Below are positions 1 to 12,900 of a stretch of 64,000 nt of DNA, in pieces (the first letter of the stretch is position 1; every line of letters starts with the position of its first letter). A program made the translations under genes and the position numbers. Under the pieces are notes generated by a model that was not told the origin of the DNA, did not search any database, and saw only the letters and a program-made list of their open reading frames with translations. This DNA comes from Alopecurus myosuroides (taxonomy: Eukaryota > Streptophyta > Magnoliopsida > Poales > Poaceae): assembly GCA_028641055.1 (NCBI GenBank), contig CM054057.1, positions 725,806,484 through 725,870,483 on the forward strand. The letters are read 5' to 3'.

Positions 1-44
1 CCTTCCCAAATCTCGGGACGAGATTTCTTTTAAGGGTGGTAGTC
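1..44 (+). mobile_element. 3' end of Gypsy internal region with polypurine tract
   Basis: The 44 bases before the LTR end in a purine-rich run (about 30-44) directly abutting the LTR start TGTAACATCCC. This is the arrangement of a polypurine tract, the plus-strand DNA priming site of Ty3/Gypsy elements. A similar polypurine-tract/LTR junction occurs on the minus strand at 8936-8960. The rest of this element lies left of the window. Confidence 0.75.
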
Positions 45-3000
45 TGTAACATCCCTGATTTTTGGAAATCTCAAAAATCACAAAAATTTGAAACTTTTTG
101 TTTTCTATTAAAGCAATCCACCAAAAACAAATAAAACCCAAACACAAAGGAAATAATATAGTAATTCCTATGTTATTGAAATTAAGAATACAAATATACC
201 TCTATTCCATGAACCCTAAAATCCCATTCAAAAATAAATTTCTTTATATAAAGGAAATATGTTTTTATCAACAAGCCTTTACCCAAAATAATTACAACAC
301 CAATATTACTTTGAAGATATTTTAGGGCAACAAAAGTCAAAGATTTATAACCCTTAATAAAGTTCTAAGCCCCAAAGGTATTTGATGAGAATAAAATTGT
401 TAATAATAACTTTTAGTTGTTATTCCAAGTTTTAAACATAAAGGTGTGAAAATAAAATGCATTGCTTGATAATAACATAAAAGAGGGTTTTGAAAAGAAT
501 ATTATGACATGTGGTTTTATCCAAAATTTATGGATCAACAATATTGATTATTTGTTATGAACAAATTACATAGCATTAAGTTACTATTAGTAAATCCTAC
601 ATATCCTAAAATCATAAAATGTGAAAAGGGTTTAAAATGGATTTACAAAAATAATATATGACATGTAAAATGTCTCTGAAATTTTATTTGGATAATAACA
701 TCAATTTATTAATCTCTAAATTTTAAAATTGCCTTAAAGTATTATTAGTGTTTTATTTATTTTTCAAAATAATAAATTGTGAAAACAAGATGAATTGACT
801 CTCATAATTTTGTTTTCAACATTTATAATGTCACTAAAATTTTAGTTGACCAATAACTATATTTTATAAAAATTTAAATTAAAAATCACATTAAGTAACT
901 ATTAAGGAATTATTCAAATTTCCATAATTCAAAATTAAAATATGTTGAATTGTTTTCAAAAATGGTACTGTTAAAAAGTAATTGAAAAATTAAGAATTTA
1001 GAATTTTGTTTCATGTAAATTGGATTCATAAAATAGAAGATATAAAATAAATAAGAAAACAGGAAAAAAAAAAAAAAAAACAAATCGATGACGTCACGCA
1101 TGACGTCATCATCTTCTTCCTCAGAAGGAAACTGCCCCGACTGTTTCGGGTGGAATTTTTGCGCCCTGATTCCGGGCGATTAAGGCCATCATAACTCCCT
1201 CCGTTTCTTCCCCTTAAATCCCCTGTCCCTCCTCTCCATTTACCCTCTCCTCCCCCCCGTTTCATGCCCGTATGCCTAGGAAATTTCTCGCCGGAGATGC
1301 TCGAACCCGCCACCGTCAACCTCCATTTCCGGCCACCACAGTGAGTCCCCACCGTCCCCGTTCTCTTTCGAGTCGCCTTGTCCTAGCGCCCTCCTCATGT
1401 CCTTGTTTCGATTTATCCCGCAGCGGAACCACATCCTCGACGACCACCGGAGCCGCGCCGTCTCGGGACATCACCGCGCCGCCGCTCCCGGAAGCGAGAC
1501 AGCACCCCGTGGCCGCCATCGTGCTCGCCAGCTCGCGCTGCACGTCCTGGTCATCCCCATCGAGGCGGGGAACCACCGGAACATCGACGCCGTCGATCTC
1601 CGAGCACAGCGCCGCCGCCTCGACATTTCTGAGATCCCGCCGCCCGGTGAGCTCCCCTTTCATCCCTGGCCGTTAGATCTAAATCCTACGCGCGTGATTA
1701 GATCACTTAATCGAAGGGGTACGCCACCGTTGGATTCAGATCCAGTGGCTCAGATTGATCCACTTATCCACGTCATCGTCCCAGTCAGCAGCACAGTCAG
1801 CACCAGCACCCAATTAGATCCAGCCACGTGGCCCAGCCTTTAATTCAAATTTTTCTCCCGCTAGGATTAATTGGCAGTTTTACAGATTAGTCCCTGCATC
1901 TTAGATCTATCATATCTTTTGATCCATAAGCCCAAATTTAGCAATCTTGGACTTTTTGAAAAGCCCTTGACATTTAGAAACTTTTGGCACTGTCCAAATT
2001 CAAATTTGACAAACTTAAAATTGTTCAATTTCAAATATGCTTGTTTGATGAAATTTGGCAAATTCAAATTCTACAAATCCAAAAATTGCAAATAAAATAT
2101 ATTTGGAAACCTTAGGATGTGTACTTTCATATACTCTGTCCCAAAATAATAATTGAACAAATTAAAATTGAATTTAGAATTTAGTTGTCTATTTGAGTAT
2201 TTTTGACATAAATTAATTTCTATAAATAATTTCAATATAGTTCCTTTTGCAAAATTGTTCCATTTGATAACCTTGAACCAGAAACAACCTTGCCCAACCA
2301 TTTTGGACATCCTTGGACCATGGCCATGTGTTTTTGACCAAAAACCCAACCTAGTGATTCATCCATCTTTACCATGACTTAGGAATTGTTTTTAACTGTT
2401 ATTATTTGATGTTATGTCAATTTGGAGCCAAGCCAAGTCCTTAGAATGTGTCAATCACATATAGTACCAAGTAGTGAAATTTAGTTTTATATCTACTTCT
2501 CCATTCCCCTATTCTTGCTTCAAGAAATCATCAAGTTAGCAAAATGGAGATCAAGACTCAAGCACAAGAAGAAAACTTCATTCTCAACTTAGTGGAAACA
2601 TGAAGATCTACAAGGAAGATCAATGAAGAAGTTTTGAAGAAAAGACTCCACAACTAGAAGCAACTCAAGAAGTACAAGTGTGAAGAAATTCAGAAGAAAA
2701 CATCTCCCTCTCTCTTTTTTTTCTTCTTATTTTTCTTTCCAATTTGACTTAGTGGTATTTGTGCCCATCCCATACCCAAACCAATTAGTGAAGTGAAAAC
2801 CATGAAGACTATCAAGACCAAGAGAAGCACCACACCAAGGAAGGAAACAACTTAGATGGCATGATGATGATGATCTTCAAGAAGGCAATCACATGAGGTC
2901 TAGAAGCAATTCACACAAGTTGAAGAATAACAAGTTGTTTTTGTCCAACCATTGACCCAAATGGAAAACCCAAGACTTAGTAATATTTTCCCTTTGATGA

Positions 3001-4740
3001 TGAAGTTAGTAGACCTACCCTAACCACAATGGAAAATACTAACATAGTCACTTAAATATTTTTGAAGGTGAATATGACCAAGTGCTTGCAGGTATTACTT
3101 TAGTTGAAAAAGTAATATGTTTATTCTCAGTGAACTCTTGGAACTTCCTCGACAAGTATGGTTATAATAAAGTTATATAACATCAAACTCAACCTAGTCC
3201 TTTCCAAGTAAACCTTTGGAAACTCCTTAACAATGTGTTGAACCATTATGAAATGAATCTTTCAAAACTCAAACTTTGACCTTGTCCTAGCCAACTTAGT
3301 CCAACCCCTCTGTTATGACATTTGCTATTTTTGCTTTCTCCACCTATGTGTTTGATTGCTAGGATGCTTGTTTATTTTGTTATTGTGTTTTCAATGAATA
3401 GATTGTACGGAGAGCAACGATCTTTTGTGAAGAGAGTGTGATACCTTCACCAACTTCAACAAGGCAAGTAACACACCATCAACTACCCATTATTTTCTAT
3501 ATGCATTAGTTGATTCTTAGTAGTATGCATGATAGGAAATTTTACTAAGTTATACTATGCTATGCTATTATCCTAGTAGTGTGTAGCCACCCCTTTTACC
3601 TTGTTATTTTGATAGCCTTAGAATTTACTAGGTGCTATGCAATGTTACAAATTGTTTTACTAGATGTTGAGGAAAAATCCTAAGTATAACTAATGAATGA
3701 ACCACCTGGGTGGAAGTGGTAAGAATGGGTTATGTTGAGTGTTTCCTCAGGGCCCTTATCTAAGGGTTATTCCACTTGAGGTTGTCACTTGAGGATGGCC
3801 ACCCAGGAACAAAGATTACTATGTCCCTCTAAATCTAGTAGCTTCCCGTGCAGCCTTTTGACAATATGGGCTCTGTCTTGATCAATTAAGTTGTGAGGGT
3901 TCAGCCCAGGCTTGACAAGCAGATGTAGCAAAATTATAGGTGGAACGGGTCTTGCCGGTGGGTTTGGACTTCTTCTTCTGAAAGATCTCGTCTCAATTCT
4001 CTCCTTTCCATGATGCACTCCGGGTGTATAGGATGTTTGGGCTAATTGAAGACAAAGGGTGAAAGTGCACAACCTCTGCAGAGTCAACAAACTAAGATCT
4101 TAGCCGTGTCCCCGGTTATGGACAACTATGAGCAGCTGGACAAGGATTGACGGAAGAATCTCATCATCAATTTCAATAAGTAAAATTTGACCAAGTGAAC
4201 AGTATTTGTGGTGCTTGGATCTTAATCCAATGTTGCCACTTTTTTTTTTAAAAGAAAAGTTTGTTTTACAAAAGTGATAGGAGAAAACTGGCTTTATGCA
4301 AACTTAGCCACAACTCCACTCAGCCAAATAAGCATGTAGTATTAGTCTTGCCATTTATATCCACCATAGTGTTACTTGCCAATACATTAAATTGTATTGA
4401 CTCCCTTGTGGCTGCATATTCCATATTGCAGATGTTTCTGAAGACGAGTGAGGATTTCGTTTAGGATCTCGAGACTATCGCCAACATGTTTTGCCTGTGG
4501 CACATGAAGAAGATGGGCTCAATGTTGTTCTATGTTTTCCGCTGTAATACTTTGTTTTCTGCTAGTCTTCTAAGACTATGCAAGTTGTAATACTATTTTG
4601 TAAAGACTGGATCATGCGATGTAATAGAATTTGATGCATTTGCATGATATTTCATTTTGTACTGTGGTGCTAGCAATTGATCCAGGGACTAGCACAATAA
4701 ACACAGGTATTCCATCTTTATTAAAAGTTGGGATGCTACA
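45..4740 (+). mobile_element. Complete 4.7 kb LTR (3' LTR) of a plus-strand Gypsy retrotransposon
   Basis: It starts TGTAACATCCC directly after a polypurine tract and ends GGGATGCTACA, so it has TG...CA ends and near-palindromic termini. At 4696 bp it is very long for a plant LTR, in the range known for large-LTR or LARD-like Gypsy elements. It is AT-rich apart from a GC island at about 1120-1850 that looks like a leader region (C/T-rich, CpG-containing). No coding sequence is supported inside it; the short open frames are not convincing. Its right edge abuts an LTR of the minus-strand array that lacks its first ~240 bases, so this element probably inserted into that LTR and would be the younger of the two. 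Confidence 0.8.
1089..1108. promoter_or_regulatory. Paired TGACGTCA palindromes (bZIP/as-1-like)
   Basis: Two perfect TGACGTCA octamers at 1089-1096 and 1101-1108 lie 12 bp apart centre to centre, just upstream of the LTR GC island. TGACG pairs are the known as-1/CRE-type target of plant TGA/bZIP factors. Their position about 1.05 kb into the LTR, before the leader-like island, fits an LTR enhancer. Function is inferred. Confidence 0.45.
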
Positions 4741-7700
4741 GATCTCTACGACACAAAAGATTGAAATAAGGTGCAAATAGCTCTCATTAGAGCAGAGATA
4801 GCAAATACAATCATTCAGAGGGCACATGCCCCAACAATTCATCATTACATCACAGCGGAAGCATTCAACATGTCTGAGTACATACAAGATCCAAATAGGC
4901 CTAAGAGGCCGGAAACGAAAAGACGGAGCCCATCCACGAAGTCTCGGATCCTGCCCGGGTCCGCTATCTACTCGTCAGCAGTCTCGTCATACTCCACGTA
5001 GTAGCCACCATGTAGATCCTCGAAACGTAGGTCTGCGGAAACCACAGCCCCAAAGGGGTCAGTACATAAACGTACTGGCAAGCAAGACTCACAGTTCACC
5101 AAAGTGTAACCCGTCAACACCAAACACAGATGCCTTGGGTTCAACGGAAGAGAGGGGATATACAAGATGCTGCACTGGCTGCGCTAACCAACTACAGGAA
5201 CATACTACAACTGCCGGCTAACAGAAAGGAGATAAGATCGAGGATTGTAACCAACTGAAAGATAACTTCAAACAAACCCATCCTGGATCTCGCCCCTTAT
5301 CCAAAGAAGCGATCCTAGGATAACTCACACAGTTGTATTAAAGGTGAATCAAGTTATTGTGTCAACAACCTATTACTAGTCAAGTTATTAATCATTGGGT
5401 GTAACATGTTTGATCATTATGTTTAAGTTGTCCTGAGTACTTGTTAGCCAGTACTTTCACCAAGTAATCCATAACCGCGGAAAACACGGCTTCTCGAGAA
5501 GATTATCCCTGCAGGGTTGCACCAATTTGGCCGTACACGCAAGAATATCCCGCCAGACGGGAATCAAACCCACCAAGCGAGGTACTCTACACAACTCGAC
5601 TCTTCTTCGCATCAAGCCCAAAGAACCTTGGGCGCACGGCTAATCGAGCCCAGAAGAAAATGGACCCTCATAGCACTCTAAGAACATGTCCCCCTATATG
5701 CCGACTACAAAAGTTCCACCCTGGCCTGGGCTCGCAAAAACATGCATGCGGCAAATGGAAAACACGAACTAAATGAGGCGATTTGGACGAGATGCGAATC
5801 GAATCAAATTGAGGGGGGCGCCCATACTCGCTTCCCACATGTGTTAGTGCGCTCATCATGGATCAGTAGACAAGACCCTTTTCCTATTAGGGTCGACACT
5901 AGCAGGCCTCAAAACCACACAGGGCCTCCTGCCGGTGCCTTATCATCAAATTATTATTTAACAATAACTTTAGCATGATTGATTGATTAAACAACGAGCC
6001 CCCAGAACATAATAGAGATAGTAACAGAAAGTAACGGGTGACAGACTCGAGCAAAACAACCTAAGCATGCTAGTAAGACACGGGCAACAAGCAATGGTTA
6101 TAGGTAGGGAGGTGAGGCAATATCAGGGTTAAGGGATTCATGTGATAGGTTCGTAACAGAAACAACAACTACTAAGGCTAGCAGAAAGAACAACGGAAAG
6201 TATCGGTAACCAATGTTGAAAGGAACACAGTGGTTCATGTGAGTGATAACTTGCCTGCAAACCCAGTAGCCTGGTACTGAGCTAACTCCTTAGAAGGGGT
6301 GTCGTAAGTATCGTCGGTCTCAACGTCGTCGTGTATCCGAGAAGAAGCAAACAAGCAATGCAGAAAGATAAACAATCAATATCATGGCATAGGTGCACAA
6401 ACATGGGATGATGCATGTCATGTTAATAGATGCATCAAAATAAACTACTTGACAAGATAACACAATTTAATTGGACCCATATGCAATTGGATTGCATATG
6501 GAAAAGATCCATTGAAATAAGTGGGAACAAATGATTTACAATTAATTATTATGTGAGAGTTGTTAGCATGATGCAGGCATGATGATAATAACAAAATAAC
6601 AACAAATAACAATGATAGTTGCAAGTGAAAAAGGATTGGAACAAGTTTTGGAAATCATTGATTAGGTTTGGAAAGTTTGGTTACTTAAAACATGTCACAC
6701 AAGTAATTGTTGTTTTCAACAAGTTAAAGTGTTCAAAACAAATAACAAAGTTTATATTTGGAAAGGTTATGCTTTTATGGTTTGAAAACATATTTTATGT
6801 GTCCCAAAAGAATTTGTTTTGATTAAGTTATGAATTTAGCAATATTAAATGATTTAAACAAGGTTTAAATCATTTAACCAATTTAATTATTCAAAACATG
6901 AAACAAATTTTATATTGGACAGGTGGTTTAATTTTGCATGGAAAACATATTTCATTTGTGGAAATTGGATTTAAAATGAGCAAGTTATTATTTTGGCAAT
7001 TTTAAATGCAATAAACAAGAAACAATTGTTTTCAGCAATTTAAATTATTCAAAACGGCAAACAAAATTTATATTTGGAAAGTACATGAAAAGTTGATTGG
7101 AAAACATATTTGGTTTGTGAAATTTGGAATTTTTATGAACAAGTTATGAATTTTGCAAGTTTAAGTGAAGTTGACAAGTTTTTTCAAATATTGCACCAAT
7201 TAAAATATTCAAAACAGTAAACAAATTATATTTGGATAGAACATTTAATTTGGTATTGAAAACATATAAAAAATGTTGGATTTGGAGTTAAAATGATTTT
7301 ATTATGCAATTTACAAAATTGAGGTGCAATCTGCCATTTTTAGGGAACCAGGGACTTGAAAAGTATTTTTTACAGGGGCTAGAATTGAACAACAGGGATC
7401 TATGTGTGATTACTGGAAGTTGCTGTGACCAAACACATGTAAAAATAAAAAGCGTGGTTTTAATGTGGGAGGGGATTCGAACCCCCCACCTCCCTGCTGC
7501 GCTCAAGGACCTGAACCAGATGGGCTACTGTTCGAGTTGGTGACAGAGGGGGGAGTGCAGGGGTATGTGTTGTGGCTCGCTGCACGTTTTCTGAAAAAAA
7601 AAAACTGAATCGATCGAACAGGTACTGCACTCGACGGAGGACATGGCCAGCGACGGCTGCTGCCCTCGCCGGAGGGGGCGACATGGAGGAGGGCTCGCGG

Positions 7701-8935
7701 GCGGCCCTAGGGAGAGGAGGGAGGAGGGCGAGAGGAGGAAGGCGGAAGGGAGGCCTCACCTCGAGGCGGTCGGGGAGGGGCGATCAGGTCGCTGCAGGGG
7801 CGGACAGCAGGGCAGCAGCAGGAGGCGGGCCGGCCGGAAACCTCGACGGCGGCACCGCCTCGGGCAGTATCCGGCGATGGAACCTTCACCGAACTTGGAG
7901 ATGGAAGGGTGCCGATTCCATTCCCGCCGTCAGCGGCCCGTGGCAGTTGCCCAGCACCCGGCAATGAGCTCCCTCTTCTCTGGCCATGGAAGGTTCAAAG
8001 GAGGGACAGGATGTGGAGTTTTCAGATACAGAGAAAGAAAAATCGGGAGGGGGAGAAGAGAGGACGACGGCGCAGGGTAGAGGAGAGGGGTAGCTAGGGT
8101 TGCTAGGGCAGAGGGGGTAGTCTTATGGGGGGAGAGCACTGGTACGGCATGGCATCTGAGGAGGGGGAGAAGGGATCGTGTGGTGATGGATGTGTTCGTA
8201 CAGGGAGGAGGAAGACGACAAGGGGTAGGGGGGTACTGGGCCAGGGAAAGTGGGCTTGGGGGGAGGAAAAGAAAAGGATGGGCCATGCCCCTCTCCCTTG
8301 TGGTTTTAATTATTTGTTCTTATTTTTATTTTTTTTTGCATAGAACCAAATGGAAGAAAAGGATAGGGTTATGAGTTGCTAATATTTTTGGGAAAAGTCA
8401 GGTGCATTTGTTGTTCCAATAACTACCCTTGACAACTTAAGTTCTTTGAAAAAATTCAAACTATTTGCTATTTTGTCAATTGGTTGGAATATAAATAATT
8501 TGCAACTTAATTGATTAATAAAGAAGCAACAAAACTAATAGGGTGAACCCTATTAATTAAATTAGAACAATGAGTTGATTTGTTTTGGTGATTTTCATAA
8601 CTTTCCAATTGGGTGTTGTTTATACAATGTATTGAACTTTTGAATGTGATTTTGGAACAATTGATTGATTAAAACCATTAACTTAACAAGTGAGCATTAT
8701 GGAATAAAATGAAAGCAATTTGGTTGTTTTTATTTGAACTCTCACTTTGGAAATTGTAACATCACAAGGATGAAACAAAGGGTTTGAAATTTGAGTTGAA
8801 ATTCAAATAGAAAACAAAGGAAAACAGTTGGAAAACAAACAAAACAAATGCAATCAACATGATGCCATGATGCAAAACATAAAATAACAGAGAGCAAACA
8901 TTCTAAAGGCTATTTTTCAGACTTGGGATGTTACA
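4741..8935 (-). repeat. LTR A of the tandem array (left end missing)
   Basis: It matches LTR B and LTR C over its whole length but begins at GATCTCTACG, a point about 240 bases into them. It differs from B and C by small changes: it lacks the duplicated GAAAACAAAG-type unit present in both near 14280 and 19745. It contains a GC island at about 7640-8290, with a leader-like C/T-rich minus strand, within AT-rich flanks, plus a tRNA-like module at 7466-7534. It ends at TGTTACA (8929-8935). No gene supported. Confidence 0.85.
7466..7534 (-). other. tRNA-like module with pol III A/B-box motifs (LTR A)
   Basis: On the minus strand TAGCCCATCTGG (7516-7527) resembles an A box, and GGTTCGAATCC (7473-7483) is a perfect B box. 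They are 44 bases apart start to start, which is tRNA spacing. The flanking acceptor-stem halves do not pair, so this is not a working tRNA gene. It is more likely a tRNA-derived relic or SINE-like head absorbed into the LTR. It is conserved in all three LTR copies. Confidence 0.4.
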
Positions 8936-9162
8936 AAACGCCCCCCCTTGAAGGAATCGCGCCCCGAGATTCCTACTGAGAAAAGAAAAGGTCCGGAAAC
9001 TTCTTGGGAAGATCCTCTTGAGCTGTGACACGTGAAACACATCGTGCACATTGGATAGACGTCAGGGAATTTGCAAACCACCGGAACATTTTCAAGTAAA
9101 GGGAGTGGTTTTTGTATCTAGGGTGTATAGTTGGATAGAATTTGATTCATTTGGAGAATAGA

Positions 9163-9492
9163 CTATCTGTAATAAGGGTGGGACAGAGTTATTGACATTA
9201 ATGCAACACCAAGAATGACATCAATGTCAGAATCAGCAACATGAGAGTAACGAGGAATATGTGGCCTCCCATTAGGATTTGGTGTCTTGGAGTCAATATT
9301 TGAGATCTTGGGGAGTGAATAGTAATTTAGTGGAACCACAATTAGATTGTTTGTTGTGGCAAAGATTTTTGACAAAAAGGGATGTGATGCTCCGGTATGA
9401 AACAACACTTTAGCTGGAATAGAGTTTAGCAGATGAACGGGGAAACTTTGATTAGATGCCGGTAGAAGAACTGAAATTGAAAACAACAACAA
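9163..9492 (-). pseudogene. Retrotransposon aspartic protease relic
   Basis: The frame encodes a retropepsin-like stretch with the core LFHTGASHPF, where the family has an aspartate before T/S-GASH. The catalytic Asp is therefore replaced by His, which would abolish activity. A downstream DIDVILG matches the conserved hydrophobic-Asp-Val-Ile-Leu-Gly strand of Ty3/Gypsy proteases. Nothing else of gag-pol remains around it. The orientation agrees with the element's polarity. It is probably a surviving piece of a deleted gag-pol gene, not a functional gene. Confidence 0.7.
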
Positions 9493-9947
9493 GATTTCAA
9501 CGGACGAAAAGGATGTTGAGAAGAACAGGATATCGACATCGGGGAAAACGAGAACAAAACTCCTGAGGTACTACGGAAAACCCATCCGGGCTTCTAAAGG
9601 ATCATTATCTACTGCTTAAGGAATAGAGGATTTGCTTCCGGGGCTTACACGCCTCCGTTCTCAATCGTGAGTAGGCAACATGATAAATCATGTCACAACC
9701 ACCTCCATTCCTATGTTCTAGTACATATAACCATCCTAGAGAAACCAGGATACGTGAAATCCTAACTTGAAAGTTTAGATGAGAAGGGAAAACAACGTTG
9801 CACTTCCTTACCAGAAAAGGGTGGGTGGGTGGGGAAAGAAGAAAAAGAACAGAATTCCTACTCTCACGTTTCATTTTTCCTATATAGCTACAAAATAGTT
9901 TCTAGACTCAACTGCGACCAGTAAAAAGGGATCCTACAGGCAGACAG

Positions 9948-9959
9948 GCTCTGATACCA
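9948..9959 (-). other. Primer-binding site, initiator tRNA-Met type
   Basis: The minus strand reads TGGTATCAGAGC, the standard complement of the 3' end of plant initiator tRNA-Met used to prime minus-strand DNA. Two bases separate it from the end of the 5' LTR at 9962. This fixes both the orientation of the array and the boundary of LTR B. Confidence 0.85.
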
Positions 9960-9961
9960 TT

Positions 9962-12900
9962 TGTCGCACACTGATTTCTAGGGGATACTCACCGTACGAA
10001 CTGGATAGCAGATGCTTGGATTATGGGGCATAACTGCTCCCACGTCCCAGCTTCCTGGTAGGCCTGCGCTTATGCGCGACAACACAAGCCCTGCTATTCC
10101 ATCGTCGATGTAAACTATCCACTAGAGATCAAAGGCACTTCCGTCGACGTACTTCAAACCATACACACATGGTACGTCAACGGCGTTTAACAAGTGATAT
10201 CACAACAGATCTCTACGACACAAAAGATTGAAATAAGGTGCAAATAGCTCTCATTAGAGCAGAGATAGCAAATACAATCATTCAGAGGGCACATGCCCCA
10301 ACAATTCATCATTACATCACAGCGGAAGCATTCAACATGTCTGAGTACAGACAAGATCCAAATAGGCCTAAGAGGCCGGAAACGAAAAGACGGAGCCCAT
10401 CCACGAAGTCCCGGATCCTGCCCGGGTCCGCTATCTACTCGTCAGCAGTCTCGTCATACTCCACGTAGTAGCCACCATGTAGATCCTCGAAACGTAGGTC
10501 TGCGGAAACCACAGCCCCAAAGGGATCAGTACATAAACGTACTGGCAAGCAAGACTCACAGTTCACCAAAGTGTAACCCGTCAACACCAAACACAGATGC
10601 CTTGGGTTCAATGGAAGAGAGGGGATATACAAGATGCTGCACTGGCTGCGCTAACCAACTACAGGAACATACTACAACTGCCGGCTAACAGAAAGGAGAT
10701 AAGATCGAGGATTGTAACCAACTGAAAGATAACTTCAAACAAACCCATCCTGGATCTCGCCCCTTATCCAAAGAAGCGATCCTAGGATAACTCACACAGT
10801 TGTATTAAAGGTGAATCAAGTTATTGTGTCAACAACCTATTACTAGTCAAGTTATTAATCATTGGGTGTAACATGTTTGATCATTATGTTTAAGTTGTCC
10901 TGAGTACTTGTTAGCCAGTACTTTCACCAAGTAATCCATAACCGCGGAAAACACGGCTTCTCGAGAAGATTATCCCTGCAGGGTTGCACCAATTTGGCCG
11001 TACACGCAGGAATATCCCGCCAGACGGGAATCAAACCCACCAAGCGAGGTACTCTACACAACTCGACTCTTCTTCGCATCAAGCCCAAAGAACCTTGGGC
11101 GCACGGCTAATCGAGCCCAGAAGAAAATGGACCCTCATAGCACTCTAAGAACATGTCCCCCTATATGCCGACTACAAAAGTTCCACCCTGGCCTGGGCTC
11201 GCAAAAACATGCATGCGGCAAATGGAAAACACGAACTAAATGAGGCGATTTGGACGAGATGCGAATCGAATCAAATTGAGGGGGGCGCCCATACTCGCTT
11301 CCCACATGCGGTTAGTGCGCTCATCATGGATCAGTAGACAAGACCCTTTTCCTATTAGGGTCGACACTAGCAGGCCTCAAAACCACACAGGGCCTCCTGC
11401 CGGTGCCTTATCATCAAATTATTATTTAACAATAACTTTAGCATGATTGATTGATTAAACAACGAGCCCCCAGAACATAATAGAGATAGTAACAGAAAGT
11501 AACGGGTGACAGACTCGAGCAAAACAACCTAAGCATGCTAGTAAGACACGGGCAACAAGCAATGGTTATAGGTAGGGAGGTGAGGCAATATCAGGGTTAA
11601 GGGATTCATGTGATAGGTTCGTAACAGAAACAACAACTACTAAGGCTAGCAGAAAGAACAACGGAAAGTATCGGTAACCAATGTTGAAAGGAACACAGTG
11701 GTTCATGTGAGTGATAACTTGCCTGCAAACCCAGTAGCCTGGTACTGAGCTAACTCCTTAGAAGGGGTGTCGTAAGTATCGTCGGTCTCAACGTCGTCGT
11801 GTATCCGAGAAGAAGCAAACAAGCAATGCAGAAAGATAAACAATCAATATCATGGCATAGGTGCACAAACATGGGATGATGCATGTCATGTTAATAGATG
11901 CATCAAAATAAACTACTTGACAAGATAACACAATTTAATTGGACCCATATGCAATTGGATTGCATATGGAAAAGATCCATTGAAATAAGTGGGAACAAAT
12001 GATTTACAATTAATTATTATGTGAGAGTTGTTAGCATGATGCAGGCATGATGATAATAACAAAATAACAACAAATAACAATGATAGTTGCAAGTGAAAAA
12101 GGATTGGAACAAGTTTTGGAAATCATTGATTAGGTTTGGAAAGTTTGGTTACTTAAAACATGTCACACAAGTAATTTTTGTTTTCAACAAGTTAAAGTGT
12201 TCAAAACAAATAACAAAGTTTATATTTGAAAAGGTTATGCTTTTATGGTTTGAAAACATATTTTATATGTCCCAAAAGAATTTGTTTTGATTAAGTTATG
12301 AATTTAGCAATATTAAATGATTTAAACAAGGTTTAAATCATTTAACCAATTTTAATTATTCAAAACATGAAACAAATTTTATATTTGGACAGGTGGTTTA
12401 ATTTTGCATGGAAAACATATTTCATTTGTGGAAATTGGATTTAAAATGAGCAAGTTATTATTTTGGCAATTTTAAATGCAATAAACAAGAAACAATTGTT
12501 TTCAGCAATTTAAATTATTCAAAACGGCAAACAAAATTTATATTTGGAAAGTACATGAAAAGTTGATTGGAAACCATATTTGGTTTGTGAAATTTGGAAT
12601 TTTTATGAACAAGTTATGAATTTTGCAAGTTTAAGTGAATTTGACAAGTTTTCAAATATTGCACCAATTTAAAATATTCAAAACAGTAAACAAATTTTAT
12701 ATTTGGATAGAACATTTAATTTGGTATTGAAAACATATAAAAAATGTTGGATTTGGAGTTAAAATGATTTTATTATGCAATTTACAAAATTGAGGTGCAA
12801 TCTGCCATTTTTAGGGAACCAGGGACTTGAAAAGTATTTTTTACAGGGGCTAGAATTGAACAACAGGGATCTATGTGTGATTACTGGAAGTTGCTGTGAC

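Larger units (their letters stand above)
8936..9961 (-). mobile_element. Internal region 1 of the tandem array
   Basis: This 1026-bp body lies between LTR A and LTR B. On the minus strand it runs from the primer-binding site at 9948-9959, through a degenerate aspartic-protease stretch (9163-9492), to a polypurine tract (about 8936-8960). Reverse transcriptase, RNase H and integrase are absent, so mobility would have needed enzymes in trans. It is nearly identical to internal region 2. Around 9500-9900 I see no recognisable gene. Confidence 0.8.

Noticed and set aside
98..325. 75-codon AT-rich frame near the LTR start
   Set aside because: Low-complexity Lys/Ile/Asn composition inside an LTR; no domain and no start context.
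4771..5221. Frames repeated at 4771, 10238 and 15698
   Set aside because: They recur only because they are in the three LTR copies. A one-base change in copy C breaks one of them, and they have no recognisable domain.
7466..7534. Functional tRNA gene
   Set aside because: Box motifs fit, but the acceptor stem halves do not pair and the sequence lies in an LTR; reported only as tRNA-like.
7572..8374. Overlapping Arg/Gly/Pro-rich frames on both strands in the LTR GC islands (also 13006-13617 and 18571-19304)
   Set aside because: They lie inside LTRs, overlap each other on both strands, and small indels between LTR copies change their frames and lengths. They are products of GC-rich composition.
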